Shown: positions 15,691 through 25,711, counted from the first letter of the stretch. The stretch is 64,000 bases of DNA from Nitrospira sp. (GCA_022842445.1 JALHPO010000005.1:1-64000), one strand, 5' to 3'. The notes: generated by a model from the sequence alone, not told the origin. Numbers and translations are program-made.

Positions 15691-16341
15691 ATGCAACTGG
15701 CAATCTTATTGTATGACGGTGTGACGGCACTTGATGCGATCGGTCCATACGAGGTCCTGCAGGCACCGGGGCTGGGTATCGACGTCCGCTTCGTGGCGCG
15801 TGAAAAAGGCATGAAACGGACGGATTTCGGACGATTGGGCTTGCAGGCTGATTACACCCTTGATGAAGTTCCCAGACCCGACATTCTGCTCGTACCAGGC
15901 ACCGCCTTCCCTCAAGCGGTGATGGGCGACCCCATGGTTCTGGAATGGATCGCGCAGGTACACCAAACAACGAAGTGGACGACCTCTGTCTGCACCGGTG
16001 CATTGGGCCTTGGCGCAGCCGGTGTGTTGACGGGGCTGAGAGCCAGCACCCATTGGCTTGCCCATGATGCCTTGAAGCAATTCGGTGCAATCCCGATCAA
16101 AGAGCGGGTCGTCCGGGACGGGAAAGTCATGACCGCCGCCGGTGTGTCATCCGGAATTGACATGGCCCTGACCCTGGTCGCGGAGGAATTTGGAAGCGAT
16201 GCGGCGCGCCTCACTCAACTGCTGATCGAGTACGATCCACACCCGCCGTTCGATGCCGGCAGCCCGGATAAAGCACCACCGTTGATTGTCAGTACTGCGC
16301 GAGAAGAATTCCGCAAACTGAGTCAGAAATCAGCGCTCTGA
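15691..16341 (+). CDS. DJ-1/PfpI-family enzyme (isonitrile hydratase-like)
   Basis: A 216-aa single-domain DJ-1/PfpI protein. The nucleophile motif is SVCTGALGLGAAGVL (Cys at about 102) followed by RASTHW, as in isonitrile hydratase InhA and glutamine-amidotransferase-like relatives; the exact substrate is not predictable. The frame has a GTG at 15685 overlapping the regulator's stop, but AAAGGAG at 15679-15685 points to ATG 15691. It is translationally coupled to the GlxA-type regulator, so the two likely serve one pathway. Confidence 0.82.
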   Translation: MQLAILLYDGVTALDAIGPYEVLQAPGLGIDVRFVAREKGMKRTDFGRLGLQADYTLDEVPRPDILLVPGTAFPQAVMGDPMVLEWIAQVHQTTKWTTSVCTGALGLGAAGVLTGLRASTHWLAHDALKQFGAIPIKERVVRDGKVMTAAGVSSGIDMALTLVAEEFGSDAARLTQLLIEYDPHPPFDAGSPDKAPPLIVSTAREEFRKLSQKSAL

Positions 16342-16507
16342 CTCGGCTTACGGGTCGTGAAGGAATCGCGAATACCATGGGGCAGGCTCATGCCTTTCCG
16401 TGGACACCGGCCGCGCGTGATACGAACCTATCAACGCTAGACCAAACGCCTATCGCGATCAGCCGGCAGACAGCCGACATTGAGACCCACTGCCGTCACT
16501 GTGCTGG

Positions 16508-17113
16508 TTAGAAAATCTTGGCGGAAAATCCAACAAACGGAAGCAGGTAATTCACTCCGCTGTTCGGGCTCTCAGTGCCAGAATTAGAGATGTGGCTCAA
16601 ACGGACTCCGGCATTCAGCGCCCATCGTGCAGTCAGATCATAGCTCGCACCCGCGCCGCCCCAGACCAGGAAATTGAAATCCGATCCTTGTTCGGGAATG
16701 CGGCCATCGAAATTCGTCCAGAGTGGGCCGCCTCCACCTTCGACATACGGCTTGAACCGGCCGAACGAGGTCAACGTATAGACCACCTTCGGCGTGACTC
16801 CCACGCCATACGTGCCGGTCGGTTCTGCAATTCCCAAGAATACCGCTTCAAGGCCCAGAGCAACTGAGCCACGCCACCACCCGTCCCCAATCGGATCGGT
16901 CAACGTGATCTGCCATGAGGGATGCACTGCCACCCCATTCAACTTGGACGACTGTGCCTCCATTATGCGAACCGGCAGCATTCCGCCGACTACCACACCA
17001 ACCGTCTGTCTCCCGATCGATGTTGAAGCGATCTCTTCTGCCGACACTGGAAATGACCAGGCCAGACCGGCACAGAGAAATACCGCAGCACATGCTTGAG
17101 TCATGTGTTTCAT
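16508..17113 (-). CDS. PagL-like lipid A 3-O-deacylase (outer-membrane beta-barrel)
   Basis: About 201 aa from ATG 17113. A signal peptide (MKHMTQACAAVFLCAG to PVSAEE) is followed by an eight-strand-like barrel ending in SAKIF. RLSHISNSGTESPNSGVN near the C-terminus matches the PagL active-site region, where the His-Ser pair in H-x-S-N-x-G and the following pNxGxN are conserved. PagL removes the 3-O-acyl chain of lipid A in the outer membrane. The longer frame to 17218 adds a basic non-signal extension and is unlikely. It is a single gene. Confidence 0.75.
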   Translation of the reverse strand: MKHMTQACAAVFLCAGLAWSFPVSAEEIASTSIGRQTVGVVVGGMLPVRIMEAQSSKLNGVAVHPSWQITLTDPIGDGWWRGSVALGLEAVFLGIAEPTGTYGVGVTPKVVYTLTSFGRFKPYVEGGGGPLWTNFDGRIPEQGSDFNFLVWGGAGASYDLTARWALNAGVRLSHISNSGTESPNSGVNYLLPFVGFSAKIF

Positions 17114-17280
17114 AAGCCAGATATGCGGCGTGACATCTTTGGTGATCCAGCGAGACGGTAAAAGATGGAACGCTCTACGTATGCGGGCAGGGCGTGATTT
17201 TATGAGAACCGGGAGCAATCAAACCTGTGCGGTGCGGTTCGACGGGCTGTGGGAAAATCACCGGGACAATCCGCGAATCG

Positions 17281-19623
17281 TCACCCCGCTTCGCGGTAGC
17301 CGCAGTCTTCGTTGCGGCATTGGACGCTCCTGCCGGCCTGTTTGCTGACCTTTTCAATCAGGAACGGCGCCTGGCAGGTCGGACAGGTCTTCGGCACGGG
17401 ACGGTCCCAGAGGGCATACTCGCATTTCGGGTAATTGCTGCAGGCAAAGAAGGAGCGGCCCTTGCGCGTCCGCTTCTGGACGAGATCGCCGCCGCAGTCC
17501 GGCTGCGGACACTTGACGCCCAGCGCCAGCGGCTTGGTCGTCTTGCACTGCGGATAGGCGGAACAGGCGATGAACTTGCCGAACCGCCCGGTCTTGACCA
17601 CCATCGGGCTGCCGCACTTGTCGCACTTCTGATCGGTCGTGATCTCCAGCTTCGGCACGATCTTGATGGTGCCGTCCTCCAGCTTCTCAAAATTCTGGGT
17701 GTTCTTGCAGGGCGGATCGTCTTTGTATCCGGGGCAAGCCAGGAATTTTCCGTTGCGCCCCCACTTGATCTCCAGCATCTTCCCGCACTTCTCACAAGGG
17801 ATGTCCGTGGGCGGCTCAACCGTATCTTTCGGTCCTGGAATGGTCTTGGCTCGTTCCAGCTCTTTGGTAAACGGCGTGTAGAAATCGCGCACCGCCGTGA
17901 CCCAGGGCTTGTTCCCCTCTTCCACTTCGTCGAGCTGCTCTTCGAGATGGGAGGTGAAATCGACGTTGATGAGCTCGGGAAATCCCTTCATCAAATAGTC
18001 ATGAACGGTTTTCCCCGTCTCGGTCGGAACCAATCGCCCCTCGGTTTTCTCCACATACTTGCGATCCTGGATCGTGGAGATGATCGCGGCGTAGGTCGAC
18101 GGGCGCCCGATCCCCTTTTCTTCCAGCTCCTTGATCAACAGCGCTTCGTTGTACCGGGGCGGCGGCTGCGTGAAATGCTGCTTCGAGGTCAGGCCCATCA
18201 CCGCCTGCCCCTCTTGCTCGACCAACCGCAGCTGTTCCCCTTCGGACAGCGGCGGCAGCAGGCGTTCATTGTCGTCGTCCGCTTCCTGATCGGCTTTCGG
18301 CTTCTGGGACGGCAGTTCCTTGTCGACGCCCTCCATATAGACGACGGTATGGCCCGGGAATTTCACGATCGTGCCGGTGGAGCGGAAGACGTACCTGTCC
18401 TTCGTGCCAACCGGCGTCGAGTCGATTCTCGTCACGTCCAGGATCGCCGGCACCATCTGCGAGGCGATGAACCGGTTCCAGATCAACTTGTACAGATTGT
18501 ACTGGTCATGGTCCAAATACTGACGGATTGATTCGGGATCGCGCGCAGCTGACGTCGGCCTCACGGCCTCGTGCGCCTCTTGCGCCGCCTTCTGAGTCTT
18601 GTAGACGTTCGGGGTCGCCGGGAGATACTCCACGCCGAACCGCGACTGGATCAGCTCCCGCGCCTCGGTCATCGCCTCGTTCGAGATGCGGGGCGAGTCG
18701 GTTCTCATATAGGTGATGAGACCGGTCGCGCCCTCGGCACCGATTTCGATGCCCTCGTAGAGCTGCTGCGCGAGCGTCATGGTTTTCTTGGGCGAGAAGT
18801 GCAGCTTGCGCGAAGCTTCCTGCTGCAGGCGGCTGGTGATGAACGGCGCAACGGGGTTCCGTTTCTTTTCCCGCCGCTCGACCGACTGCACGACGAACGC
18901 CTTCCCTTGAATCGCATCGACCACATGGCGGGCCTGTTCGCTGTTCTCGATCGACGCCTCTTCCCCGTTGATGCTATGGAGCTTGGCTTCGAACGACGGC
19001 GGATTGGCGCCCGCCAGCAGCGCGGTCAACGACCAGTACTCTTCCGTTCTGAACGCTTCCCGTTCCGCCTCGCGCTCGCAAATCAGCCGCATGGCGACCG
19101 ATTGCACCCGCCCCATGCTGAGCCCGCGCCGAACCTTGTTCCACAACAGCTGGCTGCCCTGATAGCCGACGATGCGGTCCAGCACACGGCGCGCCTGCTG
19201 CGCATTGACCAGTTTCATGTCGATCTCGGTGGGCGACTGAAGTGCGCGCTTGATCGCCGATTCGGTGATCTCGTTGAACCGCACTCGAAAAATCTTGCCG
19301 TCTTTCTTTTTCTTCTTCGACTTTCCCAGCAACTCCTGCTCGATATGCCAGGCAATGGCTTCGCCTTCACGATCGGGGTCCGGCGCCAGGAACACCTTGT
19401 CGGCTTCATCGGCCTTCTTCTTGATATCGGCCAGCACTTTCGACTTGCCTTTGATGGTGACGTACTGGGGCTCGAAATCGTGTTCAAGATCGACGCCCAG
19501 TTTGCTGGTCGGCAGATCCTTGACGTGTCCGACCGACGCCATGACCGTATAGCCGCGCCCTAGATACTTGGTGATTGTTTTCGCCTTGGTCGGCGACTCC
19601 ACAATAATCAACGACTTCGCCAT
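17281..19623 (-). CDS. topA: DNA topoisomerase I
   Basis: A 780-aa type IA topoisomerase that relaxes negative supercoils. The N-terminal TOPRIM domain starts SLIIVESPTKAKTITKYLG and includes APDPDREGEAIAWHI. The active-site tyrosine region is GLITYMRTDSPRIS. The C-terminus carries four Cys-rich zinc ribbons (CEKCGK, CDKCGSPM, CPQPDCGG, CPTC). ATG 19623 is preferred over 19641 because GGAG lies 5 bases upstream. It is followed in the cluster by dprA on the upstream side, the frequent dprA-topA arrangement. Confidence 0.96.
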   Translation of the reverse strand: MAKSLIIVESPTKAKTITKYLGRGYTVMASVGHVKDLPTSKLGVDLEHDFEPQYVTIKGKSKVLADIKKKADEADKVFLAPDPDREGEAIAWHIEQELLGKSKKKKKDGKIFRVRFNEITESAIKRALQSPTEIDMKLVNAQQARRVLDRIVGYQGSQLLWNKVRRGLSMGRVQSVAMRLICEREAEREAFRTEEYWSLTALLAGANPPSFEAKLHSINGEEASIENSEQARHVVDAIQGKAFVVQSVERREKKRNPVAPFITSRLQQEASRKLHFSPKKTMTLAQQLYEGIEIGAEGATGLITYMRTDSPRISNEAMTEARELIQSRFGVEYLPATPNVYKTQKAAQEAHEAVRPTSAARDPESIRQYLDHDQYNLYKLIWNRFIASQMVPAILDVTRIDSTPVGTKDRYVFRSTGTIVKFPGHTVVYMEGVDKELPSQKPKADQEADDDNERLLPPLSEGEQLRLVEQEGQAVMGLTSKQHFTQPPPRYNEALLIKELEEKGIGRPSTYAAIISTIQDRKYVEKTEGRLVPTETGKTVHDYLMKGFPELINVDFTSHLEEQLDEVEEGNKPWVTAVRDFYTPFTKELERAKTIPGPKDTVEPPTDIPCEKCGKMLEIKWGRNGKFLACPGYKDDPPCKNTQNFEKLEDGTIKIVPKLEITTDQKCDKCGSPMVVKTGRFGKFIACSAYPQCKTTKPLALGVKCPQPDCGGDLVQKRTRKGRSFFACSNYPKCEYALWDRPVPKTCPTCQAPFLIEKVSKQAGRSVQCRNEDCGYREAG

Positions 19624-19721
19624 GACAACTCCATTTCCCAATGCACAACTGTCACATCCGTATCAAATATCGGAGATTCATGCAACTAGATCGACGGAAG
19701 CCGACGGCCGGCGGGGCGAAT

Positions 19722-19807
19722 GTATCTCGTATCTCGCATCTCGTGAAACGTGTCTCGCAAGCAAAGACGGCCACCCACTCTTTCCGTCCTGCGCTTCACG
19801 AGATACG
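19722..19807. repeat. Palindromic repeat, family B copy 1
   Basis: GTATCTCGTATCTCGCATCT (19722-19741) and following GTGAAACG oppose CGCTTCACGAGATACG at 19792-19807. The 24-base right arm (19784-19807, starting CCGTCCTGCGCTTCACGAGA) is identical to 43353-43376. It lies between topA and dprA. Confidence 0.7.
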
Positions 19808-19819
19808 CCCGACGTACGA

Positions 19820-20947
19820 CTACATCTTCATATATTGCTGGCCGGGCAACTGACGCACATGGCCGGACAATTCGAGCGACAGCAGACTCGCCGATACTTG
19901 CGCAGGGCTCAGTCCCGTCGTTTCGATGATCGCATCGATGGATCTCGCATCGTACGACAGCGTCTCGTACACAACCGCGTCTTCCTCCCTCAACGCCGCG
20001 CGCCGCGCGGACAGCCCCGCGCCGGACGGCAACGCGGCCCGTAGACGCACATCGAGTTGCGGCAGAATTTCGTCAAGAATATCCTGCGCCCGCTCGACCA
20101 GCTTCGCGCCCTCTTTGATCAAGCCGTTCGAACCCCGGCAGGCTTCTTCTTTCACCGGACCCGGCACGGCAAACACATCACGGCCCTGCTCCAACGCGAG
20201 TTTCGCTGTAATCAGCGATCCGCTGTCTTTCGCGGCTTCGCTCACGAGCACGCCGATCGACAGCCCGCTGATGATCCGGTTTCTTCGTGGAAAGTGGTGG
20301 CTCAGCGGAGACGCGCCGATCGGCAACTCTGAAATGACCGCCCCGCGTTCTTCAATCATACTCCTCAACTGCTGATGTTCCGGCGGATAGGTCCGATCGA
20401 TTCCGCAGCCCAACACGGCGATCGTGCGCCCTTTGCCGGCCAACGCGCCCCGATGCGCCGCCGCATCGATCCCGCGTGCCAGGCCGCTCACGATCGTCAC
20501 ACCGCCGCCGGCCAGTTCCTTGGCGATCTCCTCCGTCACGGCACGGCCTGACGGCGTGGCGCGCCGCCCGCCCACGATCGCCACCGCCACATCGTCCTGC
20601 GCCGACAAGACTCCGCTCACATACAGCACCGGAGGAGGGTCGGGAATGGTTCTGAGCCGTGCGGGATAGGACGGGTCAAAGAGGGTGAGGATCCGGAGCT
20701 TGAGCCGCTCGGCGGCTTTGATCTGCCGATCGATCTCCCGGCGTATGCCGGGCTCCGGGTCGCGCCGCACGGATGCGGCCAGCTCGGCGCTGCACCCGGC
20801 TTGGACTAACGCGTCCACATCAGCCGCCAGCACCGCCGTCGGCGAGCCGAAGGTTTGGACCAGCTTGAGCAGCGTGCGATCGCCCACCCCGTCGACCGCT
20901 TGCAGTGTCAGCCAGGAGGTCAGCGCCGCCGCATCCATCACAGGCAC
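19820..20947 (-). CDS. dprA: DNA-processing protein DprA
   Basis: A 375-aa single-stranded-DNA-binding, RecA-loading protein used in natural transformation. It has an N-terminal SAM/HhH-like region (VDGVGDRTLLKLVQTFGS), a central Rossmann-like DprA domain (about 110-310) with GGRRATPSGR, VSGLARGIDAAAHRGAL, FPRRNRIISGLS and SEAAKDSGSLITAK, and a C-terminal winged-helix of about 60 residues. A second ATG three codons in is possible. It lies upstream of topA on the same strand, separated by repeat B copy 1. Confidence 0.94.
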   Translation of the reverse strand: MPVMDAAALTSWLTLQAVDGVGDRTLLKLVQTFGSPTAVLAADVDALVQAGCSAELAASVRRDPEPGIRREIDRQIKAAERLKLRILTLFDPSYPARLRTIPDPPPVLYVSGVLSAQDDVAVAIVGGRRATPSGRAVTEEIAKELAGGGVTIVSGLARGIDAAAHRGALAGKGRTIAVLGCGIDRTYPPEHQQLRSMIEERGAVISELPIGASPLSHHFPRRNRIISGLSIGVLVSEAAKDSGSLITAKLALEQGRDVFAVPGPVKEEACRGSNGLIKEGAKLVERAQDILDEILPQLDVRLRAALPSGAGLSARRAALREEDAVVYETLSYDARSIDAIIETTGLSPAQVSASLLSLELSGHVRQLPGQQYMKM

Positions 20948-21037
20948 CGATCACAAGAGGTCCGCTCAATCCCATGGCCGACAGACTCGCCGGGCCGAGC
21001 GTGACCACAACAGGGCGTCTGCCGACGCCGGGCAGAA

Positions 21038-22546
21038 TTACATGACGACAAGGTCGTATTGTTCGAGGTGCAGCTGGCTGTCCGACATCACAACGATTTT
21101 CGCCGAACAATCCCGCTCCAGGGTTTCCACTCCGTGACGCTCTTCATCCTGCAGCAGCTCGGCCACCGTAGGATGAGTCCCGACCACGATCCGTTGATGC
21201 TCCCCGGACGGTTCGATCCGCCGGATCTCGCGAAAGATCTCATAGGCCACCGTCGTCGGAGACTTCGTATACCCGCGGCCTTCACAGTAGCGGCAGGGCT
21301 CCGACAATGAACGCAACAGATCCTCGCGGACACGCTCGCGGGAAATTTCGATCAACCCGAGATCGGAAACCCTGGAAATCCTTGTCCGCGCCTTGTCGGA
21401 CGCCATGGCGTCCACAAGCGCATGGTAAACTTTGTCGCGATTCTTTTCGCGCTCCATGTCGATGAAGTCCACGATGATGATGCCGCCGATCCCGCGCAGC
21501 TTCAGCTGATACGCGACTTCCTTGGCCGCTTCCAGGTTATTCCGGAGGATGGTTTCCTCCTGGTCCCGTTTCCCGACGAAACGCCCCGTGTTGACATCGA
21601 TCACCGTCATCGCTTCCGTGTGGTCGATCACCAGATAGCCGCCCGACTTCAGCCACACCTTTCGGCTCATCGCCCGCGCAATTTCCTGTTCCACGCCCAG
21701 ATGATCGAACAGCGTCTCTTCCTTGTCATAAAAATGAATCCGCGAGGTCTGCTCGGGAGAGAACCGCTGCACGAAGTCGCGGATGGCTTCGTACTCCTCC
21801 CGCGAATCGATCCAGAGCCGGTCCACTTTCTTCCCGAACAGATCCCGCACGACGCGGAAGCTGAGGCTCAAGTCGGTGTGCAAGAGCGCCGGAGCGCCCG
21901 GCCGCTCCCGATTCGTCAAAATGTCCTGCCAGAGCACGTGCAAAAAGTCGACGTCGGATTTCAACTCGTCTTCCTTGACGCCTTCGCTCACCGTCCGGAC
22001 GATGTAGCCGCAACCGGGCCGGCGGACGCGGCGCATGATGTCCTTCAGCCTGGACCGTTCCTCATCGCGCGGAATCCGCCGCGAAACGCCGATATGCTCG
22101 ACGTTCGGCATGAAGACCAGATAGCGTCCCGGCAGGGATACGTAGGTCGTCACTCGCGACCCCTTGGTGCCGATCGGCCCCTTTGAGATCTGCACCATCA
22201 ACTCCTGCCCCTCGCTCAGAAGCTGTTCGATCGGCTTCGCGCTCTGCCGCTTCGGCCGGAGAATGTCCGAATCTTTCTCGTCCTCCTCCGACTCGACCAG
22301 CATGTCGCCCGGCTCGGCGTCCTCAGAAAGGTCAGACACGTGCATAAAGGCGGCCTTCTCCAGACCGATATCCACGAACGCCGCCTGCATGCCGGGCAGA
22401 ACCTTGGCCACTCTGCCTTTATAAATATTGCCGACAAAGTCTTTATGTTTGGCGCGGTCGCCGAACAAATCGGTCACCACCCCGCCGTCAAGAACCGCCA
22501 CGCGGGTTTCTTCCCGCGCAACGCTGATCGCAATCTCGATTCCCAT
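21038..22546 (-). CDS. rng: Ribonuclease G
   Basis: A 502-aa RNase E/G-family endoribonuclease (16S rRNA 5' maturation and mRNA turnover). The S1 domain (about residues 38-125) is interrupted by an acidic insertion (SEEDEKDSD). The catalytic DNase I-like subdomain carries VIDVNTGRFVGKRDQEET and IIIVDFIDME, whose Asp residues bind Mg. A CRYC zinc-link motif (about 405) follows. It lacks the long RNase E C-terminal scaffold, so RNase G is the better name. AAGGGGTGATGT precedes the ATG. It lies downstream of the mre-rodA cluster. Confidence 0.93.
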   Translation of the reverse strand: MGIEIAISVAREETRVAVLDGGVVTDLFGDRAKHKDFVGNIYKGRVAKVLPGMQAAFVDIGLEKAAFMHVSDLSEDAEPGDMLVESEEDEKDSDILRPKRQSAKPIEQLLSEGQELMVQISKGPIGTKGSRVTTYVSLPGRYLVFMPNVEHIGVSRRIPRDEERSRLKDIMRRVRRPGCGYIVRTVSEGVKEDELKSDVDFLHVLWQDILTNRERPGAPALLHTDLSLSFRVVRDLFGKKVDRLWIDSREEYEAIRDFVQRFSPEQTSRIHFYDKEETLFDHLGVEQEIARAMSRKVWLKSGGYLVIDHTEAMTVIDVNTGRFVGKRDQEETILRNNLEAAKEVAYQLKLRGIGGIIIVDFIDMEREKNRDKVYHALVDAMASDKARTRISRVSDLGLIEISRERVREDLLRSLSEPCRYCEGRGYTKSPTTVAYEIFREIRRIEPSGEHQRIVVGTHPTVAELLQDEERHGVETLERDCSAKIVVMSDSQLHLEQYDLVVM

Positions 22547-22711
22547 ACATCACCCCTTCTGTCTAAGAACCCCGGTGCGCGGAACGCGCCGGACGCAGGC
22601 CTCTGCCCAGGTCCCTGGCGCGCAATCACCGCTGCCGCCGTATCCGTTCCCGATAATATCCCCGCTCAGGGTCCCGCCGCAGGATAGCGCCGGGGCCCAT
22701 GTTCACGGCAT

Positions 22712-23833
22712 CTAATAGAACAAACTCAACCGTCTTCGTTTCACGTTCAACAGCAATCCAAGCGACGCCATCATCATGATCGTCGCGCTCCCGCCGTAGC
22801 TCACCAGCGGAAGGGGAATCCCGACGATCGGAAACATCCCCGCCGTCATGCCGATATTGACCACGACGCAAAAACACAGCATCGCCACGATCCCGACGGC
22901 CAGCAGCGCCCCCAGCTGATCCTTCGCCTTGGCGGCAATATCGAGCGCCAGCCAGATGAGGGCGACGAACAACCCCAGTAACAGAAGCACGCCGAGAAAC
23001 CCCCATTCTTCCGAATACACCGCAAAGACGAAATCGGTATGCCCCTCAGGCAGGAACTTCAGTTGGCTTTGTGTGCCGCCGAAGAGTCCCTTGCCTGTCA
23101 GTTCCCCCGATCCGATCGCAATTTTCGATTGCAACGCATGATACCCCTTCCCGCCCGGATCATAGTCCGGATCGACGAACGCCATAATGCGCTGTCGCTG
23201 GTAATCATGCAAGGACCCCCACACCCCCTCCCAGACGAAGGGAAAAAGCATGATTGAGAACAATAAGATGACACCCAGCGCCTGGGACCGGACTCCGACC
23301 ATCAACAGCATCGCCGCATAGACCGCGACAAAGCTCAACCCGCTTCCCAAATCTGGCTGTTTCAGAATCAGCACGAGTCCCGGCAGCATCAACAGTCCCG
23401 GCACAATGACGCGCTGCAACCACCCTGCGCGGGGCGCCTTGGAATAGTAATGCGCCAGCACCAGGATGAGCACAAGCTTGGCAAACTCCGACGGCTGGAG
23501 GCTGAACGGTCCCAGCGCAATCCACCGCTGCGCGCCCTTGCTCGCCCGTCCCTCGAACAGCACGAACAGCAGCAGCACCAGCACCAGCCCGTACGCCGGA
23601 TAGGCCAGGCGCGCAATACTGTGATAGTCCCAGGCCCACATCACGATGAAAGCCACCGCGCCCAGGCCGATCCATACCAACTGCTTGACATAATAGGGCG
23701 CAATGCCGCCCTGTTGATCGTGGGTGACGCTATGAATGGAGAGCACTCCGATCCCGAGGATGACGAGGATCAGGCCCATGTAGCGGAGGTCAAAACCGTC
23801 GAACCCGCGTGAGTCCGTCAATCGATCAATCAT
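22712..23833 (-). CDS. rodA: Peptidoglycan glycosyltransferase RodA
   Basis: A 373-aa SEDS-family inner-membrane polymerase of the elongasome, acting with PBP2. It has ten or so hydrophobic helices and the SEDS signatures RWIALGPFSLQPSEFAKL, a KQPDLGSGLSF stretch and the C-terminal GIPLPLVSYGGSAT. The start ATG overlaps the mrdA stop as ATGA (23830-23833), indicating translational coupling with its partner. Confidence 0.95.
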   Translation of the reverse strand: MIDRLTDSRGFDGFDLRYMGLILVILGIGVLSIHSVTHDQQGGIAPYYVKQLVWIGLGAVAFIVMWAWDYHSIARLAYPAYGLVLVLLLFVLFEGRASKGAQRWIALGPFSLQPSEFAKLVLILVLAHYYSKAPRAGWLQRVIVPGLLMLPGLVLILKQPDLGSGLSFVAVYAAMLLMVGVRSQALGVILLFSIMLFPFVWEGVWGSLHDYQRQRIMAFVDPDYDPGGKGYHALQSKIAIGSGELTGKGLFGGTQSQLKFLPEGHTDFVFAVYSEEWGFLGVLLLLGLFVALIWLALDIAAKAKDQLGALLAVGIVAMLCFCVVVNIGMTAGMFPIVGIPLPLVSYGGSATIMMMASLGLLLNVKRRRLSLFY

Positions 23834-25701
23834 GACTGTTCCAACGAACTCCGCACCGGTTCCGCTTTGGATGCATTCGAACTCACCATCGGCACCTGCG
23901 GGGCCAGCTTCATATACGTCTCGATCACTTCTTTCGCCAGAGGAGCCGCAGCGGACCCGCCATGGCCCATATGCTCGGCCAGCACAGCCACTGCGATCTT
24001 CGGAGACTCGACCGGGGCAAAGGCGACAAACCAGGCATGGTCACGGAATTTCTTGGGAATGCTTTCCTCCGGCCCCGTTCGAAGGGCCGCGACCTGCGCC
24101 GTCCCCGTTTTCCCGCCGATGGTGACCAGAGAGGACTTCGCTCTCGTCGCCGTTCCCTTCGTCACGACATCGGCCAGGGCTTCCTTAATGATGCGAAACG
24201 TCTCCGGCTTCGCTTTGACTTTCCCACGCGGAACCGCCGGCAATTCTTGCAGATTGCCGGTGACTCGATCCATCACCGCCTGCACCAGGCGGGGCCGGTA
24301 ATTGACCCCATCATTCGCAACCGTGCCGATCAAACTCGCCATTTGCAGCGGGGTCACCGTCACATACCCTTGACCGATCGCCGCCGAAACTGTTTCTCCC
24401 GGCAACCAGGGTTCGTTTTTCGCCTTCTGTTTCCATGCCGTTGAGGGCATAATCCCGGCCCGCTCGGACGGCAACTCCACACCCGTTCCCTGCCCCAAAC
24501 CGAATTCCTTGCCGAACTCAGCCATGACGTCGATGCCCATGCGCTGGCCCACCGTGTAAAAATACACGTCGCACGAATGCACAAGCGCAGTGTGAAGATC
24601 GACGGCCCCATGCCCGCTCGCTTTCCAATCGTGATAAATCCGTTTCCCGAACTGATAGCCCCCGTTGCAGAACACCGTGCTGGACGGCGCCATCGTTTTC
24701 GTCTCCAACGCGGCTACCGCCATCGGAACCTTGAATGTCGAACCCGGAGGATACTGCCCTTGGGAAGCTCGATTGTTCAGCGGACGTCCTTCATCTTGAA
24801 CGATCTCAACCCACTGCTTAGGCGTCAACTCGCGCGAGAGCACGTTCGGATCGAACCCCGGACGGCTGGCCATGGCGAGAATATCCCCGTTGGTCGGATC
24901 CAACGCCACAATGGCGCCATATTCCTGCCCCAGTAAGTCCTCCGCCACCTTCTGCAGCCGGACATCGATCGTCAGATAGAGATCGTTTCCCGCCTGCGGC
25001 TTCTCTACGACAGCGGCTCTCTTTTCGTGTCCGAGCGCATCGACTTCGACGTTCTTCTGGCCGGCCTGGCCGCGCACATGACGATCGAATGATTTCTCGA
25101 CTCCATATTGGCCCACGATACTGCCTTGATGCAGGCCTGAAAATTCAGGCTTCTCCAGTTGTTCGGGTGAAATTTCTCCGACATATCCCAGGAGATGGGC
25201 TGCCGTCACGCCGCCCGGATAGTTGCGTTGCGACTCGACCTCCACCATGACACCCGGAAGATCCAAGCGATGAGATTCCACCAGCATGGCGTCTCGGAGC
25301 GTCATCCGATCCTTGATCTTACGCGGCAAGAGTTTGCCGCCCTTTCCTCCCAGCTTTTTTCGGATAAGCGCCGGGTCCAGACCAAGCAGATCGGCCAGCT
25401 GTTCAACCAATACCTCGCGATCCTTCACATCTTCCAACGTGACATAGAGGCTGAAGCTCGGCACATTGTTCGCCAAGAGCACCCCATGCCGGTCATAGAT
25501 CAAGCCGCGAGCCGGCTCCAGCAACACCTGCCTGGTACGATTGTTTTCAGACAAGTCCCGGTAGTAGGGACCTTCCCGGATTTGCAAATGCCAGAGCCGA
25601 AGGCCGAGCAGCGCGACCACCAGAAAAAGACCAACCCGAAGAATCAGGAGGCGGCGATAGAAATCGCCGAATTCGGTTTCTGCAGCATGCCCCAACGCCA
25701 T
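23830..25701 (-). CDS. mrdA: Penicillin-binding protein 2
   Basis: A 623-aa monofunctional transpeptidase of the elongasome. An N-terminal membrane anchor (about residues 18-40) precedes the dimerisation domain and a transpeptidase domain with SxxK in PGSTFKVPMA (about 320), SCD in VHSCDVYF, and KTGT in IGGKTGTAQVA (about 530). It is 10 bases after mreD and overlaps rodA. Together mreBCD-mrdA-rodA form the rod-shape cluster. Confidence 0.95.
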   Translation of the reverse strand: MALGHAAETEFGDFYRRLLILRVGLFLVVALLGLRLWHLQIREGPYYRDLSENNRTRQVLLEPARGLIYDRHGVLLANNVPSFSLYVTLEDVKDREVLVEQLADLLGLDPALIRKKLGGKGGKLLPRKIKDRMTLRDAMLVESHRLDLPGVMVEVESQRNYPGGVTAAHLLGYVGEISPEQLEKPEFSGLHQGSIVGQYGVEKSFDRHVRGQAGQKNVEVDALGHEKRAAVVEKPQAGNDLYLTIDVRLQKVAEDLLGQEYGAIVALDPTNGDILAMASRPGFDPNVLSRELTPKQWVEIVQDEGRPLNNRASQGQYPPGSTFKVPMAVAALETKTMAPSSTVFCNGGYQFGKRIYHDWKASGHGAVDLHTALVHSCDVYFYTVGQRMGIDVMAEFGKEFGLGQGTGVELPSERAGIMPSTAWKQKAKNEPWLPGETVSAAIGQGYVTVTPLQMASLIGTVANDGVNYRPRLVQAVMDRVTGNLQELPAVPRGKVKAKPETFRIIKEALADVVTKGTATRAKSSLVTIGGKTGTAQVAALRTGPEESIPKKFRDHAWFVAFAPVESPKIAVAVLAEHMGHGGSAAAPLAKEVIETYMKLAPQVPMVSSNASKAEPVRSSLEQS

Positions 25702-25711
25702 ACTAATACGC

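Noticed and set aside
17227-19563. Long plus-strand frames (434 and 330 codons) opposite topA
   Set aside because: They are antisense shadows of a clear topA with all its motifs; no family resemblance or ribosome site.
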